This document shows, in pieces, positions 40,301-55,300 of a stretch of 56,745 nucleotides of DNA. Position 1 is the first letter of the stretch. Each line of letters opens with the position of its first letter. A program made the position numbers and the translations under genes. This DNA comes from Lingula anatina (lineage: Eukaryota; Brachiopoda; Lingulata; Lingulida; Lingulidae), in contig NW_019775599.1 of the NCBI RefSeq assembly GCF_001039355.2, positions 18,374 to 75,118 on the forward strand. Reading direction: 5' to 3'. The notes below the pieces were generated by a model. That model did not search any database. It saw only the letters and a program-made list of their open reading frames with translations, and had not been told where the DNA came from.

Positions 40301-43300
40301 TAGTGCCATTTCCAACAAAGTCATCTTTACAAGTACACTGCACATGTCCAGTTGTCAAGGCTCCATCTAAAATAAGACCATCAACTCATAATTATTACAG
40401 TGGGTATGTTTAGGGTACATTAATTAGTATGGGGCTTTGTATCAACCTAATTAAGTTTTGAAGGATAAACATAATTTCAAGTCTGGACTGATCCATCATC
40501 ATAAAATTTTATAAACATATCTATAACATCTGTATTTTGTACAAGCTGGTCCATTAGATTTAATTTTAAAGAAGTTGTAATTTGAAATAGTGTCAGGAAT
40601 ATTCTCTCAATTGTAGATAGTTTTTCACCTATACTCAATGCCACTGAACAAGAAGCCCCAGCTGGGCAACCCCCATTCTGTTGTAAGCATTTATCTTCCA
40701 CACAGTAGGTTACTCCATCTCCAGTCAGATTTGTTGGGCATTTACACCTGTAGCTTTGTTTCTGTATTCAAAGAACATGTTGGTTATTACAATTTTTAAA
40801 TTGCAATTAAAATCATACCATGTACTGGTAACAGCCATGAACTATATACTTAATATAAAGAATAAAAGAAAAAAACTTGTAAAATAATAAAAATTAATTG
40901 TATCCTTATACCTTTATTGCTAAAAACTTCATTGTGTTGGCATTTTATTTAACCAATAAAATTCCAAAATAACTTTTCAAACTACATAACTTATTTTTCT
41001 TACAATTCACTAAAATCTATAAGCACTTTACATTTAGCATTAATGGCTTAAATGAAATTCAGTTAAGTTAATTTAAATATTTGTCACTGACCTGCTGATC
41101 AAAACTACATTTTGCTTCAGGTAGGCAAGTGTGATTGTTGATTTCACATGGCGAGTAACAGTTGTAGCCACTTCCATAGTAACCAGGTAAACAAACACAT
41201 GACACGAAGTCATTTGTTATGCTGCACTTGGCATATTTATGACAACCACCATTAAACACCACACAAGGAGACATACACTTATATCCATCTCCATGGTACC
41301 CAGGATAGCAAGTGCATTTGACTCCATCTGGTGTTGCCTGGCAACTTGCATCTGCATGGCAACCACCATTCTTAATATCGCATACTGACTTACAGTTATA
41401 GCCATCTCCAATGTAATTACTAATGCAACTGCAGTTAACAGAGCTATTGCTGTAACTGCATGTAGCCATAAAATGACATCCTCCATTAAGTATCTCACAG
41501 GGGGTGTTGCATGTATATCCATCACCATGGTAACCAGGTAAACAAGAGCAAGTTACGCTTCCACTTTTATCCATGCACTCAGCATTGGAATGGCAGCCAC
41601 CATTGTTATAAGTGCAAAGGTCAAAACAGGTTTTTGTAACTGGGCAAGCACACACGACGTGTCCGTCCTGAACTACACAATCTGCATCACCATGGCAACC
41701 TCCATTGTCAATTTCACAAGGGTTATGGCAAAAGTGATAGCCATCACCAAGGAAACCAGGTAAACATGAGCACTTGACTCTGTTGTCAGGTCCTGTGAAT
41801 GCATAAATCTTTTAGTATAGTCATTTATCTTTTATGAAACCAATGAAGTACTCTAGGAGGATACAATTTAAACAACATCAAGATTAAACCCAGTAAAGCC
41901 TACTTAATTAAGAAGTACTCACAGTAACAAAAATTAAGTAACACTTCATGTACTCTCTGGTTCCTGGTGCCTTTTTTAAGCAATAGCATAAACAAGAAGG
42001 AAGGGAAAGCTGCTATGAAGCACATGCAACAATTTATGTTACTACTGCCTATTATCTCCACTATTATCTCATATGCCAAATCCAAAGCACAAACGGCAGT
42101 GCTAAGATGATACACACTGGTGGGAGGAGCTTTTCCAAAACCAATGTCTTACTTCCAATTTTATACAAGTCCCTCAAATCAAGCATATTTGTATCCCCCA
42201 TTCTTGCAGTGGATTTTCTATGCCCACCAGTGGATATTCATGGTAATCGAGCCAATACTGAAAGCCTACATACCCTCTGAATGACAAGTGGCATTCTCAT
42301 GGCAATTCTGATTTTCAAAATGGCATGCAGAAACGCAGTCATCACCAAGTGGTAGATACCCTGACATGCAAGTACATGTGACTTCTCCGTTTTCATGGTT
42401 ACATGTAGCATTACTATGACAACCTCCATTGGCAACATCACAGGGACTTAGGCAAAAATGGATGCCGTCTCCATGGAAACCAGGCAAGCAGATGCATGTG
42501 ATTTCATTACCAGGACCTAAGAAAATGTTATCATTAAGCTGAGAAGAAAAATTGCAATTTTTTTATCATGCATAGTATCCATAAACAATTAATTAATTAA
42601 GTAAGTAAATGCTATTATGCTGAATCTCATTCTTAAAATATTATGAGTTTTAACAGCTAAATTAGTTTGAATTGTGAAAGCATGTGAACTGACTCCATTC
42701 TGTTAGCTTACAGGTTATACCCTAATATTCCTATATCAACATGCAATTAAGCCTAGATTGAATCTTTAGTACACTCCACATGCATTGCTGTCTGTTTCAA
42801 AAAAGATATATAGCAACAGGCTCTACAAAACAATAACTATTTGTTCTCATGTTTTTGCATCACACTTTATGGATAATCTGTATATCAACCTGAGTATAAA
42901 TAACTAAAAATGTTTGTGACTTGATAGCTGCCATGAACCATCTCTAAATTTCAAATAAATTTATCCAATCCTAGAATCACAAAGTCAGCCGTACCTTTCA
43001 AACTGCAAGTTGCATTCTCATGGCAGCCGCCATTTTGGATTTGACAACGATGTTGACACTTGGATCCGTTTCCATAGAAGCCAGGCATACAAGTGCATGT
43101 TAGTTTGCCACCTTCATCTAAACAGGTGGCGTTAGCATGACAACCACCATTTTCTATCAAACATTTGTTTATGTCTGAAATTGATATTATTAATAATACA
43201 TTTGTCTGAAGAAAATAGCTAAAAGTGTATATCAAACTTGAATGCCGAAATAATGTACAGCATTAAAACAATTAAGTTATAATAGAATCAATCTTTATTT

Positions 43301-46300
43301 AGACACAACTTTTTCTATTTGAAAAAAAAATAAATTTAGTAAATTTTCTAATTGGTCTTCTCTCTTTTCAGTAAATATTGCATGATTAATCATTATCTTT
43401 CAAGCCAATAAAACAAATAGTATACTTATGCAAAAATATATCCCTTTTCCAACAACAATCTCATTCAGCAAGTCTACCTTTACTACAAAGATCTCCAGTT
43501 TTTCCCATCACACAATGATCACATGATTTTCCAGTAAAATTTTCATCACATGTGCAATGTCCAGTGCCATTTCTGCCATCAAAACAGGTGCCATGTCCAG
43601 AGCATGGCTCCCTGGCTCCCCCTGGACACTCTGAAACAACATTGTGTTAGGTGTGAAACTAGAGTGTGTTTGATGCAATCACAACCAAATGCATCCAATG
43701 ATAGTATTTCTTCCAGACCAAAAGAAACATTGGTTTGGGGTATGAATTACTTTTTTTTCAAGGTTATTTTCCAGTTTTCATACAGCTTACAGTGTCATGA
43801 ATAAATCCGTAGTTCGTAATCTATATATTTCTTTTACTCAGTAAACTCATTTAAACGATGCAAATTTAAGTCATATTTAAAGAATATACCGCATCCTTTT
43901 TATAGTACCTTCACAAAGCCTGCCATAATAACCAGGGGCACAATTGCTACATGTTGGTCCACTGAACTGAATCATACACCCACCATGTCCATCGTCAACA
44001 CTTGTATTCACTCCTTGTCCACTTCCAGTGTTTGTATCCACACTTTGGTTACCTTGGGTATCGTTATTATTTGACTCTCTACAGTTTGGGTGGTCAATAG
44101 GGTCAGCTGGACAGGCTGTTTAAAGAAGCGTAACCTATTCATGATGGTCGCATTTTGTCTACTTAATCTGTCCATGGAAGTATATCTTGACCTAGTCTAC
44201 GATATATTTCCATGATCTGTCACAATAAATAGTACACAATATGTCAAATTTAAAACACATTTGTCATATGAACAACTAGAACCATTAAAAAAAGTTATCA
44301 ATGCTCCCAATTAAGGTACTGGCCCTGCTTTGTCGGGTATTAAAACTGGCCTGTGATATGGTGCTATGAAATGTGATTATGTTTGAATGTTGATATCTTA
44401 GACAAAAATGTCTTTTGGTTATCATATTTAAAACTCACATGGTTCAATACATCTATCTTTACCAAGCAAATAATTCAAAAAATACTCACGATCACAAAGT
44501 AAACCATAATATCCTTTGCAACAGGCTGGAACCTAAGCACAATAAAAATTAATTTTAGGTTTGAGTGCATGAGTTTGTTTATCTATGCTATTAGCATGTT
44601 ATCAAATGTACTGTAAAGGATTTTTTTTTAAACTTTGATCTAGGTATAAGAAACTTTTGTTTTGCACTAAAAAAGGTCCCCTTTTTCAGAAACAGTCCAC
44701 CCCCTTTGAAATTGATCTTACTGTTCTATCTTGCCACCCCGTATCTCACTATGGCATTCTTGAACTTACCTGTACCTTGGCACCCTCTGCAGGACATCTG
44801 TGAACATCAGGCCATATCATACCACCTATCCCATGAACCACGCCACCATATGTCATTAGATCTGGCTCAATGACAGGGACCCCATTCACAAATATCTGTG
44901 AAGATTATTTTGACGGTTATGAAAATGTTTCATTCTGCATGTGGCTGGTTATCAATATGTCTGTCTTTTAGAATAACAATTATATATAATCATCAATCAA
45001 TTATACCTGAGAAAAAACAGACGGAAAAACATGGACAAAAATAAGTAGATAAGATGCATGTAAATGTACACAAAGAAAGGCAACAGCATTGTTTTCATGT
45101 TTTGTGTAAAAAGCCATTGGTAATATGATTTTCATTTTTTTTAAATTTGTTCATCCATAAAAAAATCTATTAGACATGCCTGGTACCTGTTGAATTGAAT
45201 CCTATATAGAAAATCAATTTTCAAATAAGTTTAAGGTATTTTTTCACCTGGTCAAATATACTTGTTCACTGGAAGACGTTTGGGCCTTAACTTCCTAATA
45301 CACCTTAGCAGTGTTATATTTCCATACTTACCTGAGAGGACTGGAGAGAGATATTTATATGGTACTGGTCACCAAGCAGAGTTTCAGCTACCATTCCATC
45401 CTGTATGGAGTTAGTAGTAAGCACAGTAGGGACAACATAGAATGACAGCAACCTGGATGTCTATAAATAAACATAGAATGACAGCAACCTGGATGTCTAT
45501 AAATAAACATACTTACAGCATAATGAAAGCAGTGTATTTAGGGACATATAAATCAAATAATAGGTTTTTATATTTTAATACTGATGGCAACTTTATTTAT
45601 TTTTTGTGATAACGTCTTTATAGGAATAGTAAATCAATAGGAAAACTGCTACATACAATTATCAGTAGGCTTCAGGAACTCTGGAACTCACTCAACATGA
45701 TTTCTTATAATAAAATAAGAATGGATATGAATACCCATTAACACAATTTCAGAGACAGGAAGGGTTTAGATGTCTACTGTTATGAGTTATTAATTTGATA
45801 TCAATCCTTAGATGTAATAGTAATGAAAAATGGTTACTATTTTTGAGAGGATGCATTATATAGATTCTTGCTTCTGTGAACCAATTTACATTTTTTATTT
45901 ATCATAACCATCTTACCATCTTGTGTCCAAATCTATTCAGCACTGTATTGGTAGGAACAAACACTGTGTAACTATCCAAGGAACTTATGTTACTCAACAG
46001 CTTAGATATCTGGGAGAGAATTTTAAATTATACCTTTTATTTGGTTTCTACTTGATACAAAGCATTATTAACATGTGAAAATGAATGACAAACTTAAAAA
46101 AAACATAAATTGTTTTATACTGGCACATTAATACAGGTCCTAAAAGATGCTACTACTACTGCTACTACTACTACTACCAATAATAATAATTATAATTAAA
46201 TCAAAAACAAAATTAAGGTAATTTCAACTTAATCATTACATCATTGTGACAGAATATATTTAGGTAGTTTAAATATCATTAAAAATATATATCAAACTGT

Positions 46301-49300
46301 AAAATTACCATTAAGTAACTCTGGAATATGGAATACTTTGATCTGTCTTCTAATAGATTTAGCAGGTAAGGTTGTGTTGGCTGAGGCACTGGATATGGCT
46401 CCAATACCTTATCAAGTCAAAAGGAACATTCAAGGCAGAAAACAGAACGAAAGAAAAAATAATTATTTGCAGATACCATGATTCTACCCAGCCCCCACCC
46501 TGTGTAAGACAACAGAAACATCATTTTTATTCCACTTCAACTGGAAATTAAATCTGTTGAAATTCTTGACCATAATCTCTATAATAGTCCCATTAAGCCA
46601 AGACTGAAAATCTTAAGGCAATATCATCTTTATACTAGGTATACCTTATCAATTATGTGGATTACACCATTCAGTGCAGGGATGTTGGCTTTGATCACTT
46701 TGGCATCATTGACATACAGATCCTATAATTAGCAATTAAATAAAACATTTTAGCAGAAAATCAGGTGGTATGCAATATATATTTTTTAATGTAATTGCAT
46801 TCAATTTGACTAATTGATTTTTGTGAAAAAAGGCTGGAAAGTGACTTAACATAACTGATTAAAAAGCAATATTTACACAAAAAACTGAGGCCATTCAGAA
46901 TGAGAAGAGCCAAGTGCTAGCTAGGCCCACAACCTAAACGACTAGTTGAACTGAGCCGAGATTTAATTACTGTGCTCCTGCAGGTCATGGCCTAGCTAAC
47001 CATCAGCTCTTATCATTCTGAATGGCCTTTATAATATTTATACAGTGACAGAAGTTCAGCATAAATGACAAACTGTCTCCTGTCAGTTTAGAACTTGGTT
47101 CAGTGGCCCTGTCCCCATGAGTATTATCTAATAAGTGGATGTGATACTTGGCCAACAGATAAAAGTAGTCATCAATGCAAGACAATCAGTGAAAACTCAA
47201 ATTTTATCAAAATACTAAAAAAAAAAGGCAGGGGGAAGATTTAAACATTCTCCAGAGCATTCAGGAAGACAGACAGAATCTTCTTATCATTAAGCTCACT
47301 CTAATTGGGTAATAAGGATGTTCCTACTTTCCGACTGATCTTGGAACACTTTCAGTCTGGAGAACTGTTTCAACTTTTCCCCTTGTGAATTAAGCAAACC
47401 TCTTTTGGTAATTCCACCTACCTTTCCCACGTGTGTGATATTCAGCCACATATTATCAGCCAAAGTCTGGAAATAGTCCAGGAGAAAGGTCATCATCTTC
47501 AGCTTGAGAAAAGAATGGTTTCCTGGCACCGTGTGATACCTGTACATTATCAGAAAGAAACATCAGTCATTTCCTCTCCAGATATCTACACCAGCGGTCA
47601 AGGTCACTTCTTTGGTTTCAGGCTTTGATAACTCATGTTAATTTTTTTTTTTTTTTTAACGTTCTGATTATACTATTTTTCAAATTTGGCCTGCATTTAA
47701 ACCACAATGAAGCTCTTAAAATTCACTGACAACAATAGATTGTTATTTGTTCATGGTGGGATATACACAAGGCAGCAAAGCTGTCAAATGTGCATAGCAA
47801 TAGCACCTAATTTGCAACTCCACACTTTGAAATAGGTGCACAATAAATTTACATATAATAATAATCATCATGTATTTTTTATTTTTTTGCCTACTCATTA
47901 AAAATTATTAATATTCAATATTCAAATTTGTTAAATTTTATTGTGAACCTAACTTCCATATCCAGTTTCATGAGAATTTCATTAAACAGTGGGACATATA
48001 AGAAATGCACCTTTATTGGCCAAATTTTGAATATTATTTCTGTGTTTGTTCTTATTGCTAATATTCATCAGAGTAGTTGACAGCTATGAAATTAGATCAA
48101 AGAGACATATATGAGTCAAATAAGCTGTTATTCAAAAGTTACCTATATTGTAGTATTATGAATCAGTCCAGTAAGTTATAGGGAAATAATATTAACCAAT
48201 TTTAGTGCTATGTGTCACTCTTGACTAGTACGTTTAAGGATAAATAGTCGCACAGTTTTCCATTTAATGTATTTACAGGGCTTACATGCAATATAATTTT
48301 TTCTGAAAAACACAGGATAATTTTTGTAAATGGTCCAATAAAACTGAGCTCGGCCTGTATTTTAGTGCTTAAAAAAACTCCTTTGAGGATAATGAGTCAC
48401 ATGATCATTCTTTTACTGCATTGACAGTGAAAAGTACACAGTGATGACGTGGACTATGATGGATGCAGGTGAAGGCTTTATTAACAGACACACTGTGTCT
48501 GCACATAATTAAAGATTACAGGCAAAGATATGAAAAGGCAAATGGGAAATTAAATAACACATAATTAAATATTACAGGCAAATGTCAAGATATGAAAAGG
48601 CAAAGGGGAAAACAAATAACAGACTAATTACCCTATGAGAGATATCACATTTGTTGGATGCTGCCAGTAAGAAAAGCTGGCAAGCTTTCTGAATGCACTC
48701 ACAGCAGGATCAACTGGGGCAAAGAATGTGTAGTTCTGAGTAAGATCATTCAGGATGTTATCTTCCTCTTCAAGGACCTGCAGAGACAATAATGCACTAG
48801 GCAGATTCAGGGGAAAACATGAAAAATGCAATCCTCCCCCAAAAAAACCCAATTTACTTTGATGGCTTATTAATTTACATATAATTTTTTTTTTTTTTAC
48901 TAATATTAAATCTCACTTTGTATATAACATTAGTTTTTTTTTATAAAACATTGTACAATGTTTTTTAATAAAACTTTCTACTAACAAAGAACCACCAATG
49001 CATATTGTTAATTTAATGTAGGCCCTTGGACAGGGAGGGTTTGGTGGTTAGAAAGAACTTCTCATTTGGCCAGAAAAAGTGTTCTTATTCAAAATTTGAT
49101 CTAGGTTCTGTGCAATTTCTCAAGTTGGGTCAACTTAAGGGGTGAAAAGGTCCATCATTAAAAAAAAACTCCCTTCTTTAAAATGCCAACAGGCCTTTTA
49201 TAATCGATTATCATAGCTCTTTTCACATCCAAACACAATCAAACATTCCAATGCATGACAAATCTCTACAAACACATTTCAATTTTCACGTAATTACAAT

Positions 49301-52300
49301 GATACTGAACATAAGAATAACATGATTGCAATTCATAAGCAAACAATAAAGCATGACTAAAGGACCTGATACCTTTTGTATGACCCAACTTCTGCCATAA
49401 TTTTGTGCTTCATGTTTTCTAATGATGCACATTATTAACACTCAAAACATCAAGTGTTCAAAGGAGACAGCAAAATTCAAAGTCAATACAAAGTCAAAAC
49501 CAGCATGTACCTCCAGGATCTCAGTTAACTGTGTTAGGTTTTGTTGCACTGCCAATTCTGCATTAATGGAACCAAGACATGTCAGCCCATCACCACTGTA
49601 TCCCATGGCACAGGTACAGTTCCTAGTCCCTATCCCAGTGGAGATACACATTGCCTGGAAAGAGTAAGTGAGTGGTATATCTGTTCATAAGTTAACTCAC
49701 TTATTTCATACAAATGAAATTTAATCAAATTATTTTCTCCATATCAAAATGTCTTCATAAGTTAACTCTGGTTATTTCATCCAATTGTCTAATGAGAGTT
49801 AAAAATGCCTGATTTTCTCCACGTCACCCAGAAATATAGATAAATAAATAGGCCTTAGTAAAAAATAAACATTTCATGCTGATGGATTATAGATTTGCAG
49901 TCAACACACACACACAATCATAAAAATTGGGGAGAATAAGGTGACGTCATCGCAAAACTTTTTTTGCAAAATTGTAGAGTCAAACTGGCACGGCAAGGGC
50001 AGCAGATTAAAAAAAACCTATAAATTTTAAGTCACATGTTAACAAGTCTAGCCATCCATGGACGTCATTCCAGTCAATGACCAGTGTTTGGTCAATAAGA
50101 TTATTTCCTGTTAAATAGGTATGGATTTGGAGATAGACACTCTCTTGTGTTAATGAACATAAATTTAATTTGTTAGTCTAAATTAAGATTAAAATTGTTT
50201 TGACTCTTGGCATGGCATAGAGTTTTAAGACACAGTACTCTTTGAAATTATTGTTTACTCTTTTTTTGCATGGCAATGTGATTTAAGAACTATATTGTCT
50301 ATTTATTATCATCCTTCTAAAATTACATAGTCAAGACATGGCTCATCTAATAAATATTTTGCTCCTCTCTTTCCCTCCATCCCTTTATTAAGAAAAGTGT
50401 CAAACAGATCTGTCAGTCTCTTCATTGAAAAAAGTGATGTATAAGGCAAGAGCTATTTTCCTGATTCCCTTTGTGGCCACACAATGGCTGTACTTCACAC
50501 TCTATGTTTTAAGTCATCTGCTGGAGTGAGTGACCGAGGCTTGACAGATAGCATAGAGGATCAAAAAGACTGTACTGGTGTGACCCATTCACCTGGCTTA
50601 AGAAATATTTCTGTGTCATCCAACTGGATAAACAGCTTCCTGTTTAAACACTGAGCTAAAAGTCACTTTGGGCTAAGTACTAATTATTGCATGGTATCAT
50701 AACTGCATGGTATCATCTCCAGGCTGGTGACTATAATAACACTTATATAAGAGTAAGAAGAAACACTGAGATCAGTCCCAAAATGTTCACCTGCAGCAAG
50801 GCAATTTTTTAGCACTGCAGTAATTTTAGTAGTTAAAGAAGCGTTTGAGAAAAAACCTTTTAGGTGCTTGATTCATCCTTGATTAAAAATGCGATCTAGT
50901 TGCTTAGTAAATTTTATTAAATATAATATACCCCATAAACAAATTAATGAATAAAAACGATAGATAAAAATGTTTAGGTTAAGTATTGCAGATTAAAGCA
51001 GAGGAACACCTGCTTTCTGAACTCTCAAAGGTTATAATTAATCCTTTTTCCTCAGATCCCTCATATATTGTATTGATATGCTGTGTGTACTGCCTGACTT
51101 CAAAGCTATTTTAAGAACTCAAGCAGCCAAGTCAGACTTGCTATTACTGGTACAAAAAAATGAAATATATCCTGGCTGAAGGCCACTTGGTGAAGTATGT
51201 ACTCTTCCTGACATACAGGACATCATAGTATCACACCACTGACCATATGTGAGACCAGATGAAGGATGGAAATAAATTGTAAGTATAATAGAAATCACTC
51301 TGATACTGTCCATGCAAACGATGGGCAACCACTCTCTAGCATATGATAATATTCTGAGAGTTATGACTGGTAAAACATGGTATATTGGTGTAAGTTGGTC
51401 ACTTATTATTGGTGCCCCGCATGTGTTAAGCAATTGTCCAGGTGGAGAACCATTCATGAGGGACGTTGACACTTGTGTCCCTACATAGCTTTTGCACTAA
51501 TAGTATGGACCAAGTTTGCACTTTTATGTATGTATGTATGGATGACAAAATTTCATAAATTCAAGTCAATAATGTCATATATCAGCGGACAAAAGGACAA
51601 AATTGAATATACCTTTATTTTTTATTTATATATTTAATCATTTATTTATTATTTGAGACTTAAATTTTAAAACCTCCCAGCATAAGGGAAATATGCAGTG
51701 CTCAGCACTTTTAGTAGGGGAACACTTTTTTTGTATATTTTCACTGTACTACTCAGGCCCATTGGCCAAGAAATTCTGCAATGAATCTTAATCTGATCTA
51801 GGTTCTAGAATAGGTATTGTATTAAAAAAGGGCCACTATTTCAGAATAAGAACTTCCTTTTCAAATTGATGGCTACAGCTCATAATATTGCTACTCGGTA
51901 CCTTTTATACATATGCAAGTTTGACTTTTACTAAAAGGTGTGTCATCTAAAGGTTCAAGTCAATTATTGCAAGTGCAATGGCAAGGAAATATGATCTGAA
52001 TATCATAATTATAATACTGACTTCACTAAAATGGGTGATACATATGTACAAAATTTCAAATAAATGATAATTTTCTCTTTGCACTTGAAATGTGCATGGT
52101 AGCTATTCGTCTGTTTTAAATAAATAGTAATCCACAGTAAGAACATCAGCTTAATAAACTATCTGCAAAGTCTGTTAAGGTTCATCCCCAGGATTTATCA
52201 TTATCAATTACTGAAAAGCCTCAACATTCAGGAATGGGAGACAGAGAGCCTTGTCCCTCGACTTATCTGGTTTACTCAAAACAGACATACGTGTCTGCAC

Positions 52301-55300
52301 GTAATCCTCTCATATTTCATAACATAAACTCACACAAACCACCATCTAGAAAGGCACTGTTCACACCCTCATTGGACTTTTATTGATCTGTGTTTTTAAA
52401 GGCTAATTTTGCTGCCAGGACATTGCAACTTACCATAATTCACATGATAGCCCAGCACCCCACCCGACTATGAGCTATTTTTTCAAGAATTAAAAAACAT
52501 GCTAAATGAGCCCACTGCATGTTTGACTATTTATGTGCATATGTAGGTACCTGTAAAAAGATCCAGGACTTAACATGATGTGATTAGGGTTGTCCACTTT
52601 TGTCCACTTTTGTTGTTTTAAAATCAGTTTGCTGTATTTTTCAAGCTGTTAATTATTAGTGAGAGATCAGAAAATGATACGCCAGTCAAACACAGACTAA
52701 TTACCTCTATATAATAGTTTATTTAACTTAAATAATTCAATCCTTTTAGCTATAAAAATGAATAATTAAAGTTAACTTCTGGAAGTTTACATTTCAATGA
52801 GGAACAGGAGTATAATCCAGTCCCTTGGCTCAGAATTGAAATATCCCAGGATGCAGTTGGCCATGATGATGATTTGATGCCAGGTAAATTAGACTCTATT
52901 GTAAACATCTTTTGCAGTGCAGTTCAGAAGTGAAAACTGTGTTATCACATTTAAAGCTTTCTTGATATTGTACAAATATCCAAGAGTAGCTAAACATGGC
53001 CAAATCAAAATTAACATCTATCATACTCAGGGGCGGATCCAGAGATATTTTCTGACAGTCTTCCAAATTATGTTTGTTGGTCCATCCTCATTTTTGACTG
53101 TCTTCCAACAGAAAAAGTTAGATACCCGTCAATGTAAACTTGAAAATCTGACCGTCTTCTGGAAGACCCAGAAGACAGTCTAAATCCGCCCCTGATACTA
53201 GGCATTGATCAAATTTCAAAATATTGTTGTCTTAGAATTAGATTTTGCAGCAGTCAAGTTGCCTACTTGTTAATGTCGGAATCCGTAATCTGGGTGATTG
53301 GCACTTGCACATTTCTAATACATATAGCCGACCCTCCCCCCCATGGTGTGGGGTTCGTGGCCCGCTAATTTCAAGAGGGGTCCATTGGTGTGATTTTTTT
53401 TCAGAACTTGAAGGACCCCGACCCCCGACCCCCATAAATCCCCCACTGCATATACTGTACTACCAGTACAATAACCAAGGCAAGCCTCAATGGCCGCATT
53501 CAGAACAGATGATCCACACAGTAACAGTAACCAAGCACCCAATCAATGTTAGTTGTAAAAGGAGGGCTTTCTATAGCCTTTTTTTTTGTGTGTGTGTCAA
53601 CTCATCAAAGTACCAATTGGCAAGGAGAGAGCCATAGGTAAGATGTTTTGGCTTAGGTGTCAGTTTAAGAAGAGCAATTAAGACAGTTAGTCAGCTTATC
53701 CCACAGCCAGTGCTTTGAACAATAGGATAATTGCACTTGTTTTTCGCTTACATGCACTTTTATACTTTTATACCCTTCTGTGCATTCATCCTATATTTTG
53801 AAGTACCAGCCGAGGGATACTTAGTCAGTTACAACTCCTCGTCGTCCACTTTTTGCAACTTGCATAAGCAAATAATATGCCACGATATAATTACGCATTT
53901 GTATGTCGCATACAGTGGATGACTTGTATGGCAACTGGTACTTATATAACTATAATAAGGTAAGGGATTGGTCAGGTGTGAAAGCTGTGTTGTTTACCAC
54001 ACTTCCCCACATACAATTTCACAAGAAACTGATCAATGGGCCAAGAGAAAGCATGATATCTGGACAATTTTAAATGAGACTACGTACTTCCCCATTTTTT
54101 CTGGAAATTATCGGGCATTTGGAATTTGAAAAAGAATCCTTTTGCTCCATGTTTCTTCATACTCAGTACAACCGTAGGCCTACACTCGACACTCCGACAT
54201 GATGGGTCAGATCAACATCATATGCCGCTGAGGTACACTGCATTCTGGGATTGATTGAGGCAGCTCACATGGCAGGAGGAGTTCTGGTAATTCTTATATA
54301 TCAAATATATATATTTAAATAAAAAGTAAACAATTGTATTACTACATGCTGTGAGTTCTCCATGAAATATCACAAAACTGTGTGGTTGATGTGTTGTTGA
54401 ACAATATTAGGAACAGCTAGTGCAGGAGACATATTATGATGGGAAAATACATATAGGAATTAGTTTGCCCTGCAAAGGATTTTCTAAACTTAAATGATTC
54501 ACCTGTATTAAATGAAGTCACAATGAGAAAAATTTTCTAAAAAACTCAAATTTCTCATGTCTTACAAAAAAAAATCATTCTTTATCAATGTGTTGCCCAG
54601 ATGTAGATCTCTAGCTGATCTGGTTTTGCTCTTAGGCTAACAAAAAAGTCATGCTGAATGGTATTCATGCACCAAGAAATAAGGTGATCGACTGTTGATC
54701 TACCAGTGGCTTAATATCTATATTGCATGACACTGACAGAACAGACGTGAGCAGAAGAGCAGTTCATTTTCTCTTTCTGGGCAGCCTGTGACTGATACTC
54801 CATGGGACATTATAACCTTTACTTTTCTTTCACTGCTCATGCTTTGCATTCAACATTCCATTCAATTTTTTTATGAGAGAGACGATCAACTACATGCCTG
54901 ATATGATTTCACATCTGCTAGTCCTGTCTATTATTGCTCTTTCAAGTGGTGAAGGTAATGGAACTATCATCATTTGCATTTATCTCTCTGTCTCCTGTTT
55001 TTCAGAGTAAAAGTAATCACAAAAATCAGGATAAGCCAAAAAAAATATGAGATTTTAAAAAGTAAATGCAATATTGAATGAAAACTGATACATTAGATAC
55101 CTCTGGGATTCATCATATCTGCAAATTTTGCTTGTTCATAGAAGCATACACCTCGGAATTTGCCATTTCTAATCTGTATCTTATTTTAATGATTATTTTC
55201 TCCACTAAACCCATGTGTTTAAGTAATAAAGGCTTATCTGCCCCTTTTCATGGAAAAAAGTCATTAGTTGCTTAACTGCAGTCCATATTGTGTAGTGGTC

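Noticed and set aside
40477-40628. Open continuation of a stabilin exon to a stop at 40477
   Set aside because: A donor ATAG|GTGAAA at 40629 in phase 1 joins exactly to the next exon and completes an EGF module, so the continuation is intronic.
51119-51472. 117-codon open frame on the minus strand
   Set aside because: Inside the largest stabilin intron; composition is ordinary, and the flanking exons join without it.
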